Notes: generated by a model not told the origin, from the letters alone. A DNA stretch of 64,000 nt from Candidatus Pseudobutyricicoccus lothianensis (GCA_904419295.1 CAJFRA010000006.1:19438-83437), one strand, 5' to 3'; numbered from the stretch's first letter, positions 8,844 through 18,131 are shown. Made by a program: numbers and translations.

Positions 8844-10115
8844 TTACATGACGATGTATTGTTCCCGGGCGGCGCCCACAGATACATAAGAGATGTGGCA
8901 GCCCACAGCCTGCTCCAAGAAGTGGATGTAATCCACCGCCGCCTTGGGCAGGTCTTGGATGCGGCGGCAGCCGGAAATGTCGCACTGCCAGCCGGGCACA
9001 TACTCATAAATGGGCTTGGCCCGATCCAACGCGGCACCAGTGGGGAACTCCGTGGTGCGCTGGCCGTCTACTTCGTAGGCCACACAGACCGGGATGCGGT
9101 CCAGGTAGGAGAGCACATCCAGCTTGGTCAGGGCGATCTCGTCGGCGCCCTGCATCCGCACGCCATAGCGGGAGGCCACGCAGTCGAAGGGGCCGACCCG
9201 GCGGGGGCGGCCTGTGGCAGCGCCGAATTCGCCGCCGGCCTGGCGCAGCTTTTCACCCTCTTCGCCGAACAGCTCCACTGTAAAGGGGCCCTCGCCCACA
9301 CAAGAGGAATAGGCTTTCATGATGCCGATGCTCTTGCTCAGTTTGTGGTTGGGGATGCCTGCGCCGATGGGGGCATAGGCCGCAATGGTGGAAGAGGAAG
9401 TGGTGTAGGGATAGATGCCAAAGTCGATATCCCGCAGGGCGCCCAACTGGGCTTCAAACAGGATCTTTTTGCCCGCTTTCTCCATCTGATCCAGATACAG
9501 GCCGGTGTCACACACGTGGTCCCGCAGGGGAGCGCCATAGGTCTCCAGCCATTCCATCACGCCGTCTACGGTGATGGGATCGCTGTGATAACCGCCAACG
9601 ACAGTCAGGTTCTTCCAATCGACGATGCCTTCCAGCCGGCGGCGCAGGTCCTCCGGGTGCAGCAGCTCGCCCATGCGCACCGCCCGCTTCATGTACTTAT
9701 CGCCATAGACCGGCGCAATGCCCCGGCGGGTAGAGCCGAACTTGGCATCGCCCAGCCGGTCTTCCTCCAGGTTGTCCAGCAGCTTGTGATAGGGCAGGCA
9801 GATGACGGCTTTGTCGCTGATCTTCAAATTTTCCGGCGTGACGGAGACGCCGGCGTCCCGCAGGTTTTTGATCTCGCCGTTGAGGTGTTCCAGATCAATG
9901 ACCATGCCGTTGCCCATCACATTGACTACGCCGCTGCGCAAAATGCCGGAAGGCAGCAGGTTCAAAATGAATTTGCCCCGGGGATTGACCACCGTGTGTC
10001 CGGCGTTGTTGCCGCCTTGGTAGCGGACCACGACGTCGTAATTTTCCGAAAGCAGGTCCACCATGCGGCCTTTGCCTTCGTCGCCCCAGTTGATGCCAGT
10101 GATTGCTGTAAGCAT
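8844..10115 (-). CDS. purA: Adenylosuccinate synthetase
   Basis: Converts IMP, aspartate and GTP to adenylosuccinate, the first step from IMP to AMP. 423 residues, normal length. GDEGKGR near residue 11 (the usual Lys is Arg here), GGNNAGHT near 38, and STRRGIAP are recognised family motifs. The ATG at 10115 has GGGAGG 9 nt upstream; upstream in-frame codons are rejected. It stands alone, far from the pur operon at 48.9-60.3 kb, behind its own promoter and leader attenuator. Thus IMP-to-AMP conversion is encoded outside the putative excisable element. Confidence 0.96.
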   Translation of the reverse strand: MLTAITGINWGDEGKGRMVDLLSENYDVVVRYQGGNNAGHTVVNPRGKFILNLLPSGILRSGVVNVMGNGMVIDLEHLNGEIKNLRDAGVSVTPENLKISDKAVICLPYHKLLDNLEEDRLGDAKFGSTRRGIAPVYGDKYMKRAVRMGELLHPEDLRRRLEGIVDWKNLTVVGGYHSDPITVDGVMEWLETYGAPLRDHVCDTGLYLDQMEKAGKKILFEAQLGALRDIDFGIYPYTTSSSTIAAYAPIGAGIPNHKLSKSIGIMKAYSSCVGEGPFTVELFGEEGEKLRQAGGEFGAATGRPRRVGPFDCVASRYGVRMQGADEIALTKLDVLSYLDRIPVCVAYEVDGQRTTEFPTGAALDRAKPIYEYVPGWQCDISGCRRIQDLPKAAVDYIHFLEQAVGCHISYVSVGAAREQYIVM

Positions 10116-10155
10116 AAAAGATTCCTCCCAAATTTTTGTTCTTCCGGGTGGCATA

Positions 10156-10222
10156 AAAACAGACGTTCATTAAAGGACAAAAGCAGTTATCCTTTCACCC
10201 TTTAATGAACGCCTTTGTTCAT
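10156..10222 (-). promoter_or_regulatory. purA leader attenuator with competing hairpins
   Basis: In the purA 5' leader a perfect 13-bp inverted repeat (10164-10176 with 10199-10211) is followed on the minus strand by TCTGTTTTTATG: a terminator-like structure 41 nt before the purA start. Its upstream arm also pairs with an earlier segment: ATGAAC (10222-10217), loop AAAGGC, GTTCAT (10210-10205), so two hairpins exclude each other. The early segment also reads as a six-codon ORF, M-N-K-G-V-H-stop (10222-10202), which begins within one or two nt of the expected transcription start and has no Shine-Dalgarno. The structure is seen directly; regulation of purA by it is inferred. Confidence 0.6.
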
Positions 10223-10229
10223 CGGTTCA

Positions 10230-10258
10230 ATTATATAATACCAGGGAAAATGCGTCAA
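10230..10258 (-). promoter_or_regulatory. Promoter of purA
   Basis: TTGACG (10258-10253), 17-bp spacer, TATAAT (10235-10230) on the minus strand: a near-consensus sigma-A promoter placing the start near 10223. Confidence 0.85.
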
Positions 10259-10492
10259 GCGGTTTACCGATATTTTTCGAGCAGATGGCCCAATTCGTGA
10301 TTTTGCAGCGGCAGAAGAGGGAATGGGAGAAAAATTTGATGAAAACCGCACGGCAGTTGGCGGCGTGGAAAGAAAAAGCTGTCCGGCGGGGAAAAAGGAT
10401 GATAAAATAAGAAAATGAGAATACTGAGAAAAGGGAAGATGCAGCAAAACAGAGGAAGAAAGGAGCGTACCGGCTGCCGGTACGGAAAACTT

Positions 10493-11059
10493 ATGCGCAC
10501 ATTGATTTTGAACGGATCTCCACGCCCCCAGGGCGATACGGCGCACCTGATCCAGGCACTCCGGCGGGAACTGCCCGGCGAGGTGGAGCAGGTGGATGCC
10601 TACCGGACCTCGGTGGCGCCTTGTGTGGATTGCCGGGGATGTTTCCACCAGCCGGGCTGTGTCGTCCGGGACGATATGGATGCCATCTACCAGCTGGTGG
10701 ATGGCGCTGACGTGATCGTGTTGGCTTCGCCCCTGTATTTTTCCACGCTGACCGGCAGCCTGCTGGCCCTGTGCAGCCGGTTCCAGGCCCTGTATGCCGG
10801 CCGGGTGCAAGGGTTTTTCGCACCGGCCAAGGCGAAGACCGGCGTAGTGCTGCTCACTGCCGGAGGCAGCACAAAAGAGCCGGCCTGCGCCTTGAAGACC
10901 GCGCGGATCATTTTGGCCGAACTGGGGGCGCCTGCCCAGTTCAGCGCCGTCAGCCTGCATACGGATCAGCTGCCTGCCCAGGCGGACCAGGAGGCCCTGC
11001 GGCAGATACGGCAGATCGCCCACAGCCTGCGGCGCAAGCAAGAGGGATTGCCCCAGTGA
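10493..11059 (+). CDS. NADPH-dependent FMN reductase / flavodoxin-fold protein
   Basis: 188 residues of the NAD(P)H:FMN reductase-flavodoxin superfamily. MRTLILNGSPRPQGDT is the FMN phosphate-binding start, CVDCRGCFHQPGC is the Cys cluster common in the iron-sulfur-flavoprotein/ArsH-like branch, and SPLYFSTLTG the second flavin loop. Probably an electron-transfer or stress reductase; substrate unknown. The frame is open 26 codons upstream, but conservation starts at 10493. The best Shine-Dalgarno (AAAGGAG) is about 27 nt away, with a small ACCGG/CCGGT hairpin between it and the ATG that would bring them closer. Confidence 0.85.
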   Translation: MRTLILNGSPRPQGDTAHLIQALRRELPGEVEQVDAYRTSVAPCVDCRGCFHQPGCVVRDDMDAIYQLVDGADVIVLASPLYFSTLTGSLLALCSRFQALYAGRVQGFFAPAKAKTGVVLLTAGGSTKEPACALKTARIILAELGAPAQFSAVSLHTDQLPAQADQEALRQIRQIAHSLRRKQEGLPQ

Positions 11060-11066
11060 GGACATG

Positions 11067-12356
11067 TCAGGCGGTCAGCACGCCGTTGGCCCCTTCCAGC
11101 AGGAGCAGAATGTTCTGTTCCGCGCCGGTCTGGGCGTCGATATACACGATGCAGTGGGTGTTCTCCGGCGTGCGGCAGACAAATTCATAGCAGTCCACTT
11201 CCCGCTCGCCGGCAGAAGGGATGAGGGCTTGGCCTTCCCGTTCCACGGTCAACAGAGGGGAGAGAGATTGCCGCGCCTGCTCCAGGGAGATCTGGGGCAC
11301 CGCCAACTGCCGTTCCCGGTGGTTCATCAGGTAGCCGCGGCTTTCAAACCCCACCACTTCGCCGGTATCCAGCGCAATGGAGACTTTGACCAGGTCAGGG
11401 TACAGGGTGCGGCCATCTTGCTGGCTGGCGAAGTTGACTGTTACAATGCCGCCGGTTGCTTCATAATAGCTCTGCTTCATGCCGGCAAAGCCATGGCGCT
11501 CCAGAAAAGCGGCGGCTTGCTGGGCCCCCTGCTGGGCCGTCATCTGAGGGGCACCCAGCGTGCGGCCGTCGGTGAGCAGCAGCACATGACCGCCTTGCTT
11601 GGTCACCTGCATGGCGATATCGCCGCCCTGCACCTGCCAACAGGGGATGGTACCGGCTGTTTCACCGGTCACTTGCAGGCTGTCTTCCTCCAAGGCGGCA
11701 AAAGCGGCTGCCTTTTCAATGGCCTGCTGCTTTGTCACAGAGGCTTGGCCCTCCAGATACAGGGAGGTGCGCCGGTCCAGGTGGTCAGAGAAGGGGCCGT
11801 CATACACCAAAGAAGGGTATTCGGCCTGCTGGGGCGTGTCGCTGTCAAAGGCGGAGACGGTCTGGGCCTGGCTGCCAAAGGCCAGGTCTTGCCCCAGGGT
11901 GGCCTGGTAATCCATCAGCTGGGAGCACAGGCTGTCGGCCGATTGATACAGGGCGGAAAGGTTGGTGTATTCCTCATCGCCCAACACGCCATTCCGGCGG
12001 ATGAGAGTGAAGGCATATTCGCCGGTTTGGTTGACGAATTTCTGCACTTCCAGCAGCCCGTTGGTAGTCAGGGGCAGCGTGGACAAAGCGGCGGAAGCAC
12101 CGGCGGATTCCCGCCAGACTTGGGCCGCCAGCTGGGAGAGCATGGGGGCGCTGTTGGAATACCGGGCTTTTTGCAGGGCAGTCTCCAAATTGGAGACATG
12201 GTCCAGCAGCTGGGAATAGGCTTCCTGCTGGTGCTGTTCCACTTGCAGCGTCAGGCCGTCGGCCTTGTAGCGGTAGTAAAGGGCTGCGCTGAGAGAGACG
12301 ACGCTGACGCACAGCAGGAAACTGATGGTGCGGATGGCATTTGATTTCTTCTGCAA
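11067..12356 (-). CDS. ypeB: Germination protein YpeB
   Basis: 429 residues. Begins with one signal-anchor helix (about residues 9-27), followed by a long helical N-domain and C-terminal PepSY-like repeats (VTKQQAIEKAAAFA; ISLEQARQSLSPLL; final ...VYIDAQTGAEQNILLL). YpeB holds and stabilises the cortex-lytic enzyme SleB in the spore; here no sleB is adjacent. The start is TTG at 12356, with AAAGGAGG 8 nt upstream; a closer ATG is out of frame. It converges on the flavodoxin gene. Expression is expected in the forespore, but I do not see a clear sigma-G promoter. Confidence 0.88.
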   Translation of the reverse strand: MQKKSNAIRTISFLLCVSVVSLSAALYYRYKADGLTLQVEQHQQEAYSQLLDHVSNLETALQKARYSNSAPMLSQLAAQVWRESAGASAALSTLPLTTNGLLEVQKFVNQTGEYAFTLIRRNGVLGDEEYTNLSALYQSADSLCSQLMDYQATLGQDLAFGSQAQTVSAFDSDTPQQAEYPSLVYDGPFSDHLDRRTSLYLEGQASVTKQQAIEKAAAFAALEEDSLQVTGETAGTIPCWQVQGGDIAMQVTKQGGHVLLLTDGRTLGAPQMTAQQGAQQAAAFLERHGFAGMKQSYYEATGGIVTVNFASQQDGRTLYPDLVKVSIALDTGEVVGFESRGYLMNHRERQLAVPQISLEQARQSLSPLLTVEREGQALIPSAGEREVDCYEFVCRTPENTHCIVYIDAQTGAEQNILLLLEGANGVLTA

Positions 12357-12426
12357 GGCATGTTCCTCCTTTTGACGGTATTTTTCACAAATTTGCGAGA
12401 AATATCCGGGGGAACGCGGGAAAGCC

Positions 12427-12456
12427 TTGCCTATGGGTGGCAGCCTGTGATAAAAT
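12427..12456 (+). promoter_or_regulatory. Promoter of aminotransferase-trpS unit
   Basis: TTGCCT (12427-12432), 18-bp spacer, TAAAAT (12451-12456), about 65 nt upstream of the aminotransferase start. Confidence 0.6.
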
Positions 12457-12523
12457 CCAGATATATGTCTGGCAGAGGGCGCAATGGTGTCCTCTGGTTT
12501 TGCCACGGATAGGAGGTACAGCG

Positions 12524-13720
12524 ATGGACTATCGTTTTTCCAAACCATTTGCGTCAATGCCCCAGGGCGGTGGCGGCGACGTTTTGAAAATGACGGCTGA
12601 CCCTGCCACCATCCCCTTTGCCGCAGGAAACCCTTCGGCAGAGACATTCCCCCTAAAGGAATTGCGGGCCATTGCCGACGAGCTGTTCCAGCGGGAAGAT
12701 GCGCCGGCCCTCTTCCAATATGGGCAGACAGAGGGCTACGACCCATTGCGGGATTTCCTCCGGCAGCGCATGGCACAGAAGCATGGCACCGGCCGGCCGG
12801 AAGACGAACTGATGATCACCGGCGGCGGCCAGCAGGCCATCGACCTGTTCACCCGTATGATGATCGACCCGGGAGATGTGATCTTGGCCGAAGACCCCAC
12901 GTTTATGGGGGCGCTCAAGACGTTTGCTTTTGATGGGGCCCGGGTGGTAGGGGTGCCCATGGAGCCGGACGGCATGGACCTAAACGCCCTGGAAGACCAG
13001 CTGCGGCAGCAGAAAAATGTGAAGTTCATCTATGTGATCACCACGTTTCAAAACCCCACCGGCTATACCACCAGCATGGAAAAGCGCCGGGAGATCTATG
13101 CGCTGGCCCAGCGGTACGATGTGATGATCTTGGAGGACAACCCCTATTTTGAGCTGCGCTATAGCGGCGAATATGTGCCGCCCCTGAAGAGCTTGGACGA
13201 AGATGGGCGTGTGTTTTTTGCCGGTTCCCTGTCTAAGATCTTATCCCCCGGTGTGCGCATGGGCTATGCCCAGGCCAACCGGCAGCTCATCGAGCGGATG
13301 GCCCAGAGCCGGATGGCCAGCGACATCCATTGCAACCTGTTTTTCCAGGCAGTGGCGGCCGAGTATTTCAACCGGTTTGACCTGGATGCCCACATCGCCG
13401 CCTGCTGCCAGCTGTATCGGAGCAAGCGGGACCTGATGCTGGAAGAGCTGGCGGCCCACATGCCGGACGGCGTCGCATTTTCCAGGCCGGATGGTGGTCT
13501 GTTTATATGGTTGGCGCTGCCGCAAGGCAGCAACAGCGATCAGCTGGCCGCTTTGGCCGCCCAGAACGGGGTGGCCGTGGTGCCGGGCTCCGCCTTCGTG
13601 CCCGGCGGCTGCCGGGAAAATCCCGGCGTGCGGCTCAATTATTCGACACCGACCGAAGAACAGATCCGGCGGGGCGTGGCCATTTTGGCCCAATGCACCC
13701 GCCAAGTGATGGGAAAATAG
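12524..13720 (+). CDS. PLP-dependent aminotransferase (class I/II, 2-aminoadipate/MocR-like family)
   Basis: 398 residues with the fold-type I aminotransferase layout: IPFAAGNPSAETFP at the N-terminus, YGQTEGYDPLRDFL, TGGGQQAIDL, TFQNPTG, and the PLP lysine in GSLSKILSPGVRMGY (about 240). It resembles the stand-alone aminotransferase domains related to LysN and to MocR regulators, but lacks the GntR DNA-binding part. Substrate is not predictable; 2-oxoadipate, branched-chain or aromatic amino acids are options. AGGAGG is 8 nt upstream of the ATG. trpS follows after 14 nt, so the two are co-transcribed. Confidence 0.92.
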   Translation: MDYRFSKPFASMPQGGGGDVLKMTADPATIPFAAGNPSAETFPLKELRAIADELFQREDAPALFQYGQTEGYDPLRDFLRQRMAQKHGTGRPEDELMITGGGQQAIDLFTRMMIDPGDVILAEDPTFMGALKTFAFDGARVVGVPMEPDGMDLNALEDQLRQQKNVKFIYVITTFQNPTGYTTSMEKRREIYALAQRYDVMILEDNPYFELRYSGEYVPPLKSLDEDGRVFFAGSLSKILSPGVRMGYAQANRQLIERMAQSRMASDIHCNLFFQAVAAEYFNRFDLDAHIAACCQLYRSKRDLMLEELAAHMPDGVAFSRPDGGLFIWLALPQGSNSDQLAALAAQNGVAVVPGSAFVPGGCRENPGVRLNYSTPTEEQIRRGVAILAQCTRQVMGK

Positions 13721-13734
13721 AGGAGCGTTTTTGT

Positions 13735-14781
13735 ATGGAAGTGCAACAGACGGCAGCCCCGATTCGTGGGGCAGAAGAAGCGAAACAAAAGATCGTATTC
13801 AGCGGTGTACAGCCTTCGGGCAAGTTGACGCTGGGCAACTACCTGGGCGCCATTGGCAACTGGGTGGGCATGCAGCAGGATTACCGCTGCATCTTCAGCG
13901 TGATGAACCTGCATTCCATCACCGTGCGGCAGGACCCGGCCGCTCTGCGCCGTCAGACGCTGGAAGTGTTGGCCCAGTACATTGCCTGCGGCATTGACCC
14001 GGCGAAGAGCCTGCTGTTTATCCAGGGCCATGTGTCTGCCCATGCGGAATTGGCCTGGATCTTGAACTGCTACACCATGTTTGGGGAGCTGTCCCGCATG
14101 ACCCAGTTCAAGGATAAATCCAAGCAGCATGCCGATAATGTGAATGCAGGCTTGTTTACCTATCCGGTGCTGATGGCCGCTGACATCCTGCTGTACCACA
14201 CCGACTTGGTGCCCGTGGGACAGGATCAAAAGCAGCATGTGGAAATTGCCCGGGATATCGCCGAGCGGTTCAACGGCGTTTACGGCGATGTGTTCACCAT
14301 CCCCGAACCGATGATCGTGCGGTCGGGAGCCAAGATCATGTCGCTTGCCGACCCGACGAAAAAAATGAGCAAATCCGACCCGAACCAAAACGCCTATGTG
14401 CTGCTGACCGACAAGCCGGAGGATATCCTGCGCAAATTCAAGCGGGCAGTCACCGATTCGGGCAGCGAGATCCGCCGGGGCGAAGACAAGCCGGGCGTCA
14501 ACAACCTGATCAACATCTACTGCGCCGCCACCGGTTCCACGCCGGAGCAAGTGGAGCAGCAGTTTGTCGGCAAAGGGTATGGCGACTTTAAAATGGCCGT
14601 GGGCGAAGCTGTGGTGGAAGTACTGCGCCCTGTGCGGGAAAAGACAGAGGACCTGCTGAAGAACAAGGACTATTTGGAGCAGGTATATACCGAGGGCGCT
14701 TTCCAGGCTGCACGCCTGGCAGATCGTACCCTGGAAAAAGTGTATAAAAAAGTGGGTTTTTTGGCAAAGCCAAAAAGATGA
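13735..14781 (+). CDS. trpS: Tryptophanyl-tRNA synthetase
   Basis: 348 residues, class Ic aminoacyl-tRNA synthetase charging tRNA-Trp. The HIGH-like signature is in PSGKLTLGNYLG (about 31-42) and the KMSKS loop is KKMSKSDPN (about 211). A 17-residue N-terminal extension precedes the Rossmann fold. AGAGGAG upstream. No T-box leader is present because it follows the aminotransferase directly. Confidence 0.97.
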   Translation: MEVQQTAAPIRGAEEAKQKIVFSGVQPSGKLTLGNYLGAIGNWVGMQQDYRCIFSVMNLHSITVRQDPAALRRQTLEVLAQYIACGIDPAKSLLFIQGHVSAHAELAWILNCYTMFGELSRMTQFKDKSKQHADNVNAGLFTYPVLMAADILLYHTDLVPVGQDQKQHVEIARDIAERFNGVYGDVFTIPEPMIVRSGAKIMSLADPTKKMSKSDPNQNAYVLLTDKPEDILRKFKRAVTDSGSEIRRGEDKPGVNNLINIYCAATGSTPEQVEQQFVGKGYGDFKMAVGEAVVEVLRPVREKTEDLLKNKDYLEQVYTEGAFQAARLADRTLEKVYKKVGFLAKPKR

Positions 14782-14977
14782 GGCTTTGAGGCAAAAACAG
14801 GGCCGTCTGGCCATAGAGATCGTTGATATGACAAAGGTAGAAAGCTCTCTGCCTTGCCAATGATATTGACGGTTTACTGGGGCCGGGCGCGCCCTGTGCC
14901 GCAAACACACGCAAAGAACACAGAACAGAATCGCGAGAAAGGGGGCCCCCGGAGCAGCACTGCGGGGGACAAAGATC

Positions 14978-16087
14978 ATGATCGACAACAGCGTTCTCAT
15001 CACATCGTTTTTCGCCTTCAGCGTGGCGCTGGCACTCAGTTTTGCCCTGACACCGGTGGTGAAGATGTTTGCCAAAAAGGTGGGCGCCATCGACGTGCCG
15101 CGGGACGCCCGGCGGATGCACAAGGTGCCCATTCCCCGGTTGGGCGGGCTGGCCATTTTTCTGGGGTTCCTCATCAGCTTTTTGCTCTTTGGCCGGATCG
15201 ATTCCCAGACAAAATCCATTTTGCTGGGCGCGGTGCTCATCGTCTGCCTGGGCGTCATCGATGACATCCACCCGCTGAAACCGCTGGTCAAATTTGCCGG
15301 GCAGATCGTGGCGGCGCTGATCCCCGTGTGCAGCGGCGTGGTGGTGCGCACCTTGATGAACCCTTTTAGCGACAGCGGCTTGATCGATCTTGGTATTTTT
15401 GCCGTGCCTCTGACTGTGGTGTGGATCGTGGGCGTGACCAATGCCGTCAACATGATCGACGGTCTGGATGGCCTGGCGGTGGGTGTATCCACCATCGCCA
15501 CCATCACGGTGTTCACCATCGCCGTGCTGGTGTCCGAAGGGTATATTGCCGTGTGCATGGCGGCGTTGGCCGGCGCTTGTATCGGCTTTATGCCCTACAA
15601 TATGAACCCGGCCAAGATCTTTATGGGCGATACCGGATCCATGTTCTTGGGCTATATTTTGGCCACCATCTCCATACAGGGCCTGTTCAAATTTTATGTG
15701 GGCATATCCTTTGCCGTGCCGTTCATCATTTTGGGCCTGCCCATTTTCGACACTGCCTTTGCCATCATCCGCCGGCTGCTCAAAGGGCAGAGCCCTATGC
15801 ATGCCGACCGGGGCCATGTGCACCACCGGCTCATCGATATGGGCTTTGATCAGAAACAGTCGGTGGCGATCTTGTACATGCTGTCGGTGGTGCTGGGATT
15901 GGCGGCTGTGATGCTGGCCACCAGCGGCGAAGTGAAGATCATTATTTTGGCCCTGGCGATCTTGGCGGCCGTGCTCATCGGCTTGAGCGTCACCGGCTAT
16001 GATCAAAAAAAGGAAGAAGAGCACGAAGAAGCCGCCCACAGCCATGATCAAAAAGACAGCGGCCAAGACGGCGGGGACGAGCAATAG
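14978..16087 (+). CDS. tagO: Undecaprenyl-phosphate GlcNAc-1-phosphate transferase (TagO/WecA type)
   Basis: Polytopic membrane enzyme of the MraY/WecA family that loads a sugar 1-phosphate on undecaprenyl phosphate to start wall teichoic acid or other surface glycans. 369 residues, about ten membrane helices, with the family motifs GVIDDIHPLKP, NMIDGLDGLA, FMGDTGSMFLG and the His-rich DRGHVHHRL loop that separates WecA/TagO from MraY. The last 25 residues form a charged Glu/His/Asp-rich tail. GGGGGA upstream of the ATG. The epimerase gene follows after 12 nt, consistent with ManNAc-containing linkage units. Confidence 0.93.
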   Translation: MIDNSVLITSFFAFSVALALSFALTPVVKMFAKKVGAIDVPRDARRMHKVPIPRLGGLAIFLGFLISFLLFGRIDSQTKSILLGAVLIVCLGVIDDIHPLKPLVKFAGQIVAALIPVCSGVVVRTLMNPFSDSGLIDLGIFAVPLTVVWIVGVTNAVNMIDGLDGLAVGVSTIATITVFTIAVLVSEGYIAVCMAALAGACIGFMPYNMNPAKIFMGDTGSMFLGYILATISIQGLFKFYVGISFAVPFIILGLPIFDTAFAIIRRLLKGQSPMHADRGHVHHRLIDMGFDQKQSVAILYMLSVVLGLAAVMLATSGEVKIIILALAILAAVLIGLSVTGYDQKKEEEHEEAAHSHDQKDSGQDGGDEQ

Positions 16088-16099
16088 GGGAGGAGCGCT

Positions 16100-17260
16100 A
16101 TGGAAAATATCAAAGTCATGTCGGTGTTCGGCACGCGGCCTGAGGCCATCAAGATGTGCCCGCTGGTGAAAGAACTGCAAACCCGGCCGGAGATCGAGAG
16201 CCTGGTCTGTGTCACAGCCCAGCATCGGGAGATGCTGGACCAGGTGCTTCAGGCTTTTCAGGTGACGCCCGATTACGACCTGGATATCATGGAGCCCTCT
16301 CAGACACTGATGCGGATCACCGCCAAAGTGCTGGAAGGGATGGGGGGCGTGCTGGAGCAGGCAAAGCCTGACCTGGTGCTGGTCCACGGCGACACATCCA
16401 CCACTTTTGTGGCGGCTCTGGCCTCCTTTTATGCAAAAGTGAAGGTGGGCCATGTGGAGGCTGGCCTGCGGACTTATGACAAATACTCCCCCTTCCCGGA
16501 AGAGATGAACCGGACCCTGACCGGCGACATTGCCGACCTTCATTTTGCCCCCACCCGGGCCAATGCAGAAAACCTGCGCCGGGAAAACATTACGAAAAAC
16601 GTATATGTGACGGGCAACACGGTCATCGACGCCCTGTCTACCACCGTGCAGCACCCCTATACCTTTGCCTGCAGCCGGCTGAACCAGATCGATTATGACA
16701 AAGAGCAAGTCATTCTGCTGACAGCCCACCGCCGGGAAAATTACGGCGAACCTTTCCAGAACATCATGGATGCGGCGCGGCGTGTGGCACAGGAACAGCC
16801 CGGGGTGCGCATTGTCTACCCGGTGCACTTGAGCCCTTATGTGCAGCAAATGGCCCGGGACAACCTGGGGGATATCCCCAATGTGGAGTTGGTGGAGCCC
16901 TTGGGCGTGGTGGATATGCACAACCTGATGGAGCGAGTGACGCTGGTGATGACCGATTCGGGCGGCATTCAGGAAGAGGCCCCCTCTTTGGGCAAACCGG
17001 TGCTGGTGCTGCGCCGGGAGACCGAGCGGCCGGAAGCGGTGGCAGCCGGCACAGTGCGCATGGCCGGAGTAGAACGGGACGCCATTGCCCAGATGGCTTT
17101 GACGCTGCTGCGGGATCCGGCGGAATACCGGAAGATGGCCCAAGCGGTCAACCCCTATGGCGACGGGCAGGCCAGCCGGCGCATTGCCGACGCCATTTTG
17201 TATGCCTTTGGCCGCACAGAGCAGCCACCGGAAGATTTTGCGGCCACTGCGGAGTCCTGA
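16100..17260 (+). CDS. wecB: UDP-N-acetylglucosamine 2-epimerase (non-hydrolysing)
   Basis: 386 residues. Interconverts UDP-GlcNAc and UDP-ManNAc for surface polysaccharide or teichoic acid linkage units. Family motifs: FGTRPEAIKM at the N-terminus, TAQHREMLDQ, VHGDTSTTFVAAL, GHVEAGLRT, FPEEMNR, TAHRRENYG and TDSGGIQEEAPSLGKPVL. Complete length. Lies in a tight run after the TagO-type transferase and 3 nt before the next gene. Confidence 0.95.
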   Translation: MENIKVMSVFGTRPEAIKMCPLVKELQTRPEIESLVCVTAQHREMLDQVLQAFQVTPDYDLDIMEPSQTLMRITAKVLEGMGGVLEQAKPDLVLVHGDTSTTFVAALASFYAKVKVGHVEAGLRTYDKYSPFPEEMNRTLTGDIADLHFAPTRANAENLRRENITKNVYVTGNTVIDALSTTVQHPYTFACSRLNQIDYDKEQVILLTAHRRENYGEPFQNIMDAARRVAQEQPGVRIVYPVHLSPYVQQMARDNLGDIPNVELVEPLGVVDMHNLMERVTLVMTDSGGIQEEAPSLGKPVLVLRRETERPEAVAAGTVRMAGVERDAIAQMALTLLRDPAEYRKMAQAVNPYGDGQASRRIADAILYAFGRTEQPPEDFAATAES

Positions 17261-17263
17261 TCG

Positions 17264-18046
17264 ATGAAACGGGGCAAGATGGCCCAGGCTGTGGCCATTG
17301 CCACCACGCTGCTTTTGATCGTGCTGGCCTGTAGTTTTTATTTTACCAGCCGCAGCTATCTGGACCAGATACAGACCATCACGCTGCCCGGCGAAAACGG
17401 CGGCTTGACAGTGGGCGCCGGCGAATTGGGCGAAAACGCCGATGCGGTGGATGGCGTGGCCATCCACCCGGAAAACGTGAAAGACGTGATCCGCACCCTG
17501 CGGCGGCCGGCAGAATATCAATACACTGCCCTGGTGACCCAGAGCTATCACAGCCTGGAGAACCAGACCCAAGTGACGGCGGCAGTCAAGGGGGAGCGGT
17601 GCCGGCTGCGGATCACCCCGGCGGATGGGGGGCAGGAAAAGAACATCATCCTGACGCCCGACAGCTATTATGCTTGGCTGTCAACCAGCTCGCCCCAGTA
17701 TTACCAAGGCAGCCGGGGTGAATATAGCTACGATGAGGCCGGCGGGATCCCCACATATGAAGACGTGCTGGAACTGGAGATCCTGGAGGCCGGCTACACG
17801 GAACGGGATGGAAAAGCCTGCATTTATGTCAAGGCAGCGCACCCCGTGGACAACGCCATGGGGGCAGGCCTGATGGTGGAAGACACTTATTACATCGCCG
17901 TTTCCACCGGCCTTTTATACGGGGCCGAAAGCCAGGTGGGCGGGCTGACGGTCTATAGCATGCAGCAGACCGCCTACCAGGCGGACAGCCCGGCGGAGAC
18001 TGAGTTTGTGCTGCCCAACGGGCAGACCGTGCAGACCGGTGCCTAA
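17264..18046 (+). CDS. Membrane-anchored protein of unknown function
   Basis: 260 residues; one N-terminal signal-anchor (about residues 8-27), the rest extracytoplasmic. The body is beta-rich and reminiscent of LolA-like or outer-lipoprotein-sorting folds (an averaged 'YQYTALVTQSY...ENQTQVTAAVKG' pattern then aromatic strands), but I cannot assign a family. It is 3 nt after wecB, so probably co-transcribed with the surface-glycan genes and active at the envelope. The lipoprotein at 21787 has a similar overall character. Confidence 0.75.
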   Translation: MKRGKMAQAVAIATTLLLIVLACSFYFTSRSYLDQIQTITLPGENGGLTVGAGELGENADAVDGVAIHPENVKDVIRTLRRPAEYQYTALVTQSYHSLENQTQVTAAVKGERCRLRITPADGGQEKNIILTPDSYYAWLSTSSPQYYQGSRGEYSYDEAGGIPTYEDVLELEILEAGYTERDGKACIYVKAAHPVDNAMGAGLMVEDTYYIAVSTGLLYGAESQVGGLTVYSMQQTAYQADSPAETEFVLPNGQTVQTGA

Positions 18047-18057
18047 ACGAAGGCGTG

Positions 18058-18083
18058 AGCCTCCCCCAAAAGGGAGGCTTTTT
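18058..18083 (+). terminator. Intrinsic terminator
   Basis: AGCCTCCC, short loop, GGGAGGCT then TTTTT. Ends the tagO-wecB-17264 unit. Confidence 0.92.
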
Positions 18084-18131
18084 CCGTGGGCAAGCGGCAA
18101 GATTCCAGAGAGAGCGGAGAGGAAGGCGGAT

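Noticed and set aside
14588..17572. 994-codon minus-strand open frame opposite trpS-tagO-wecB
   Set aside because: Shadow frame: low-complexity His/Gln/Asp-rich translation, no ribosome site, covers four clear genes on the other strand.
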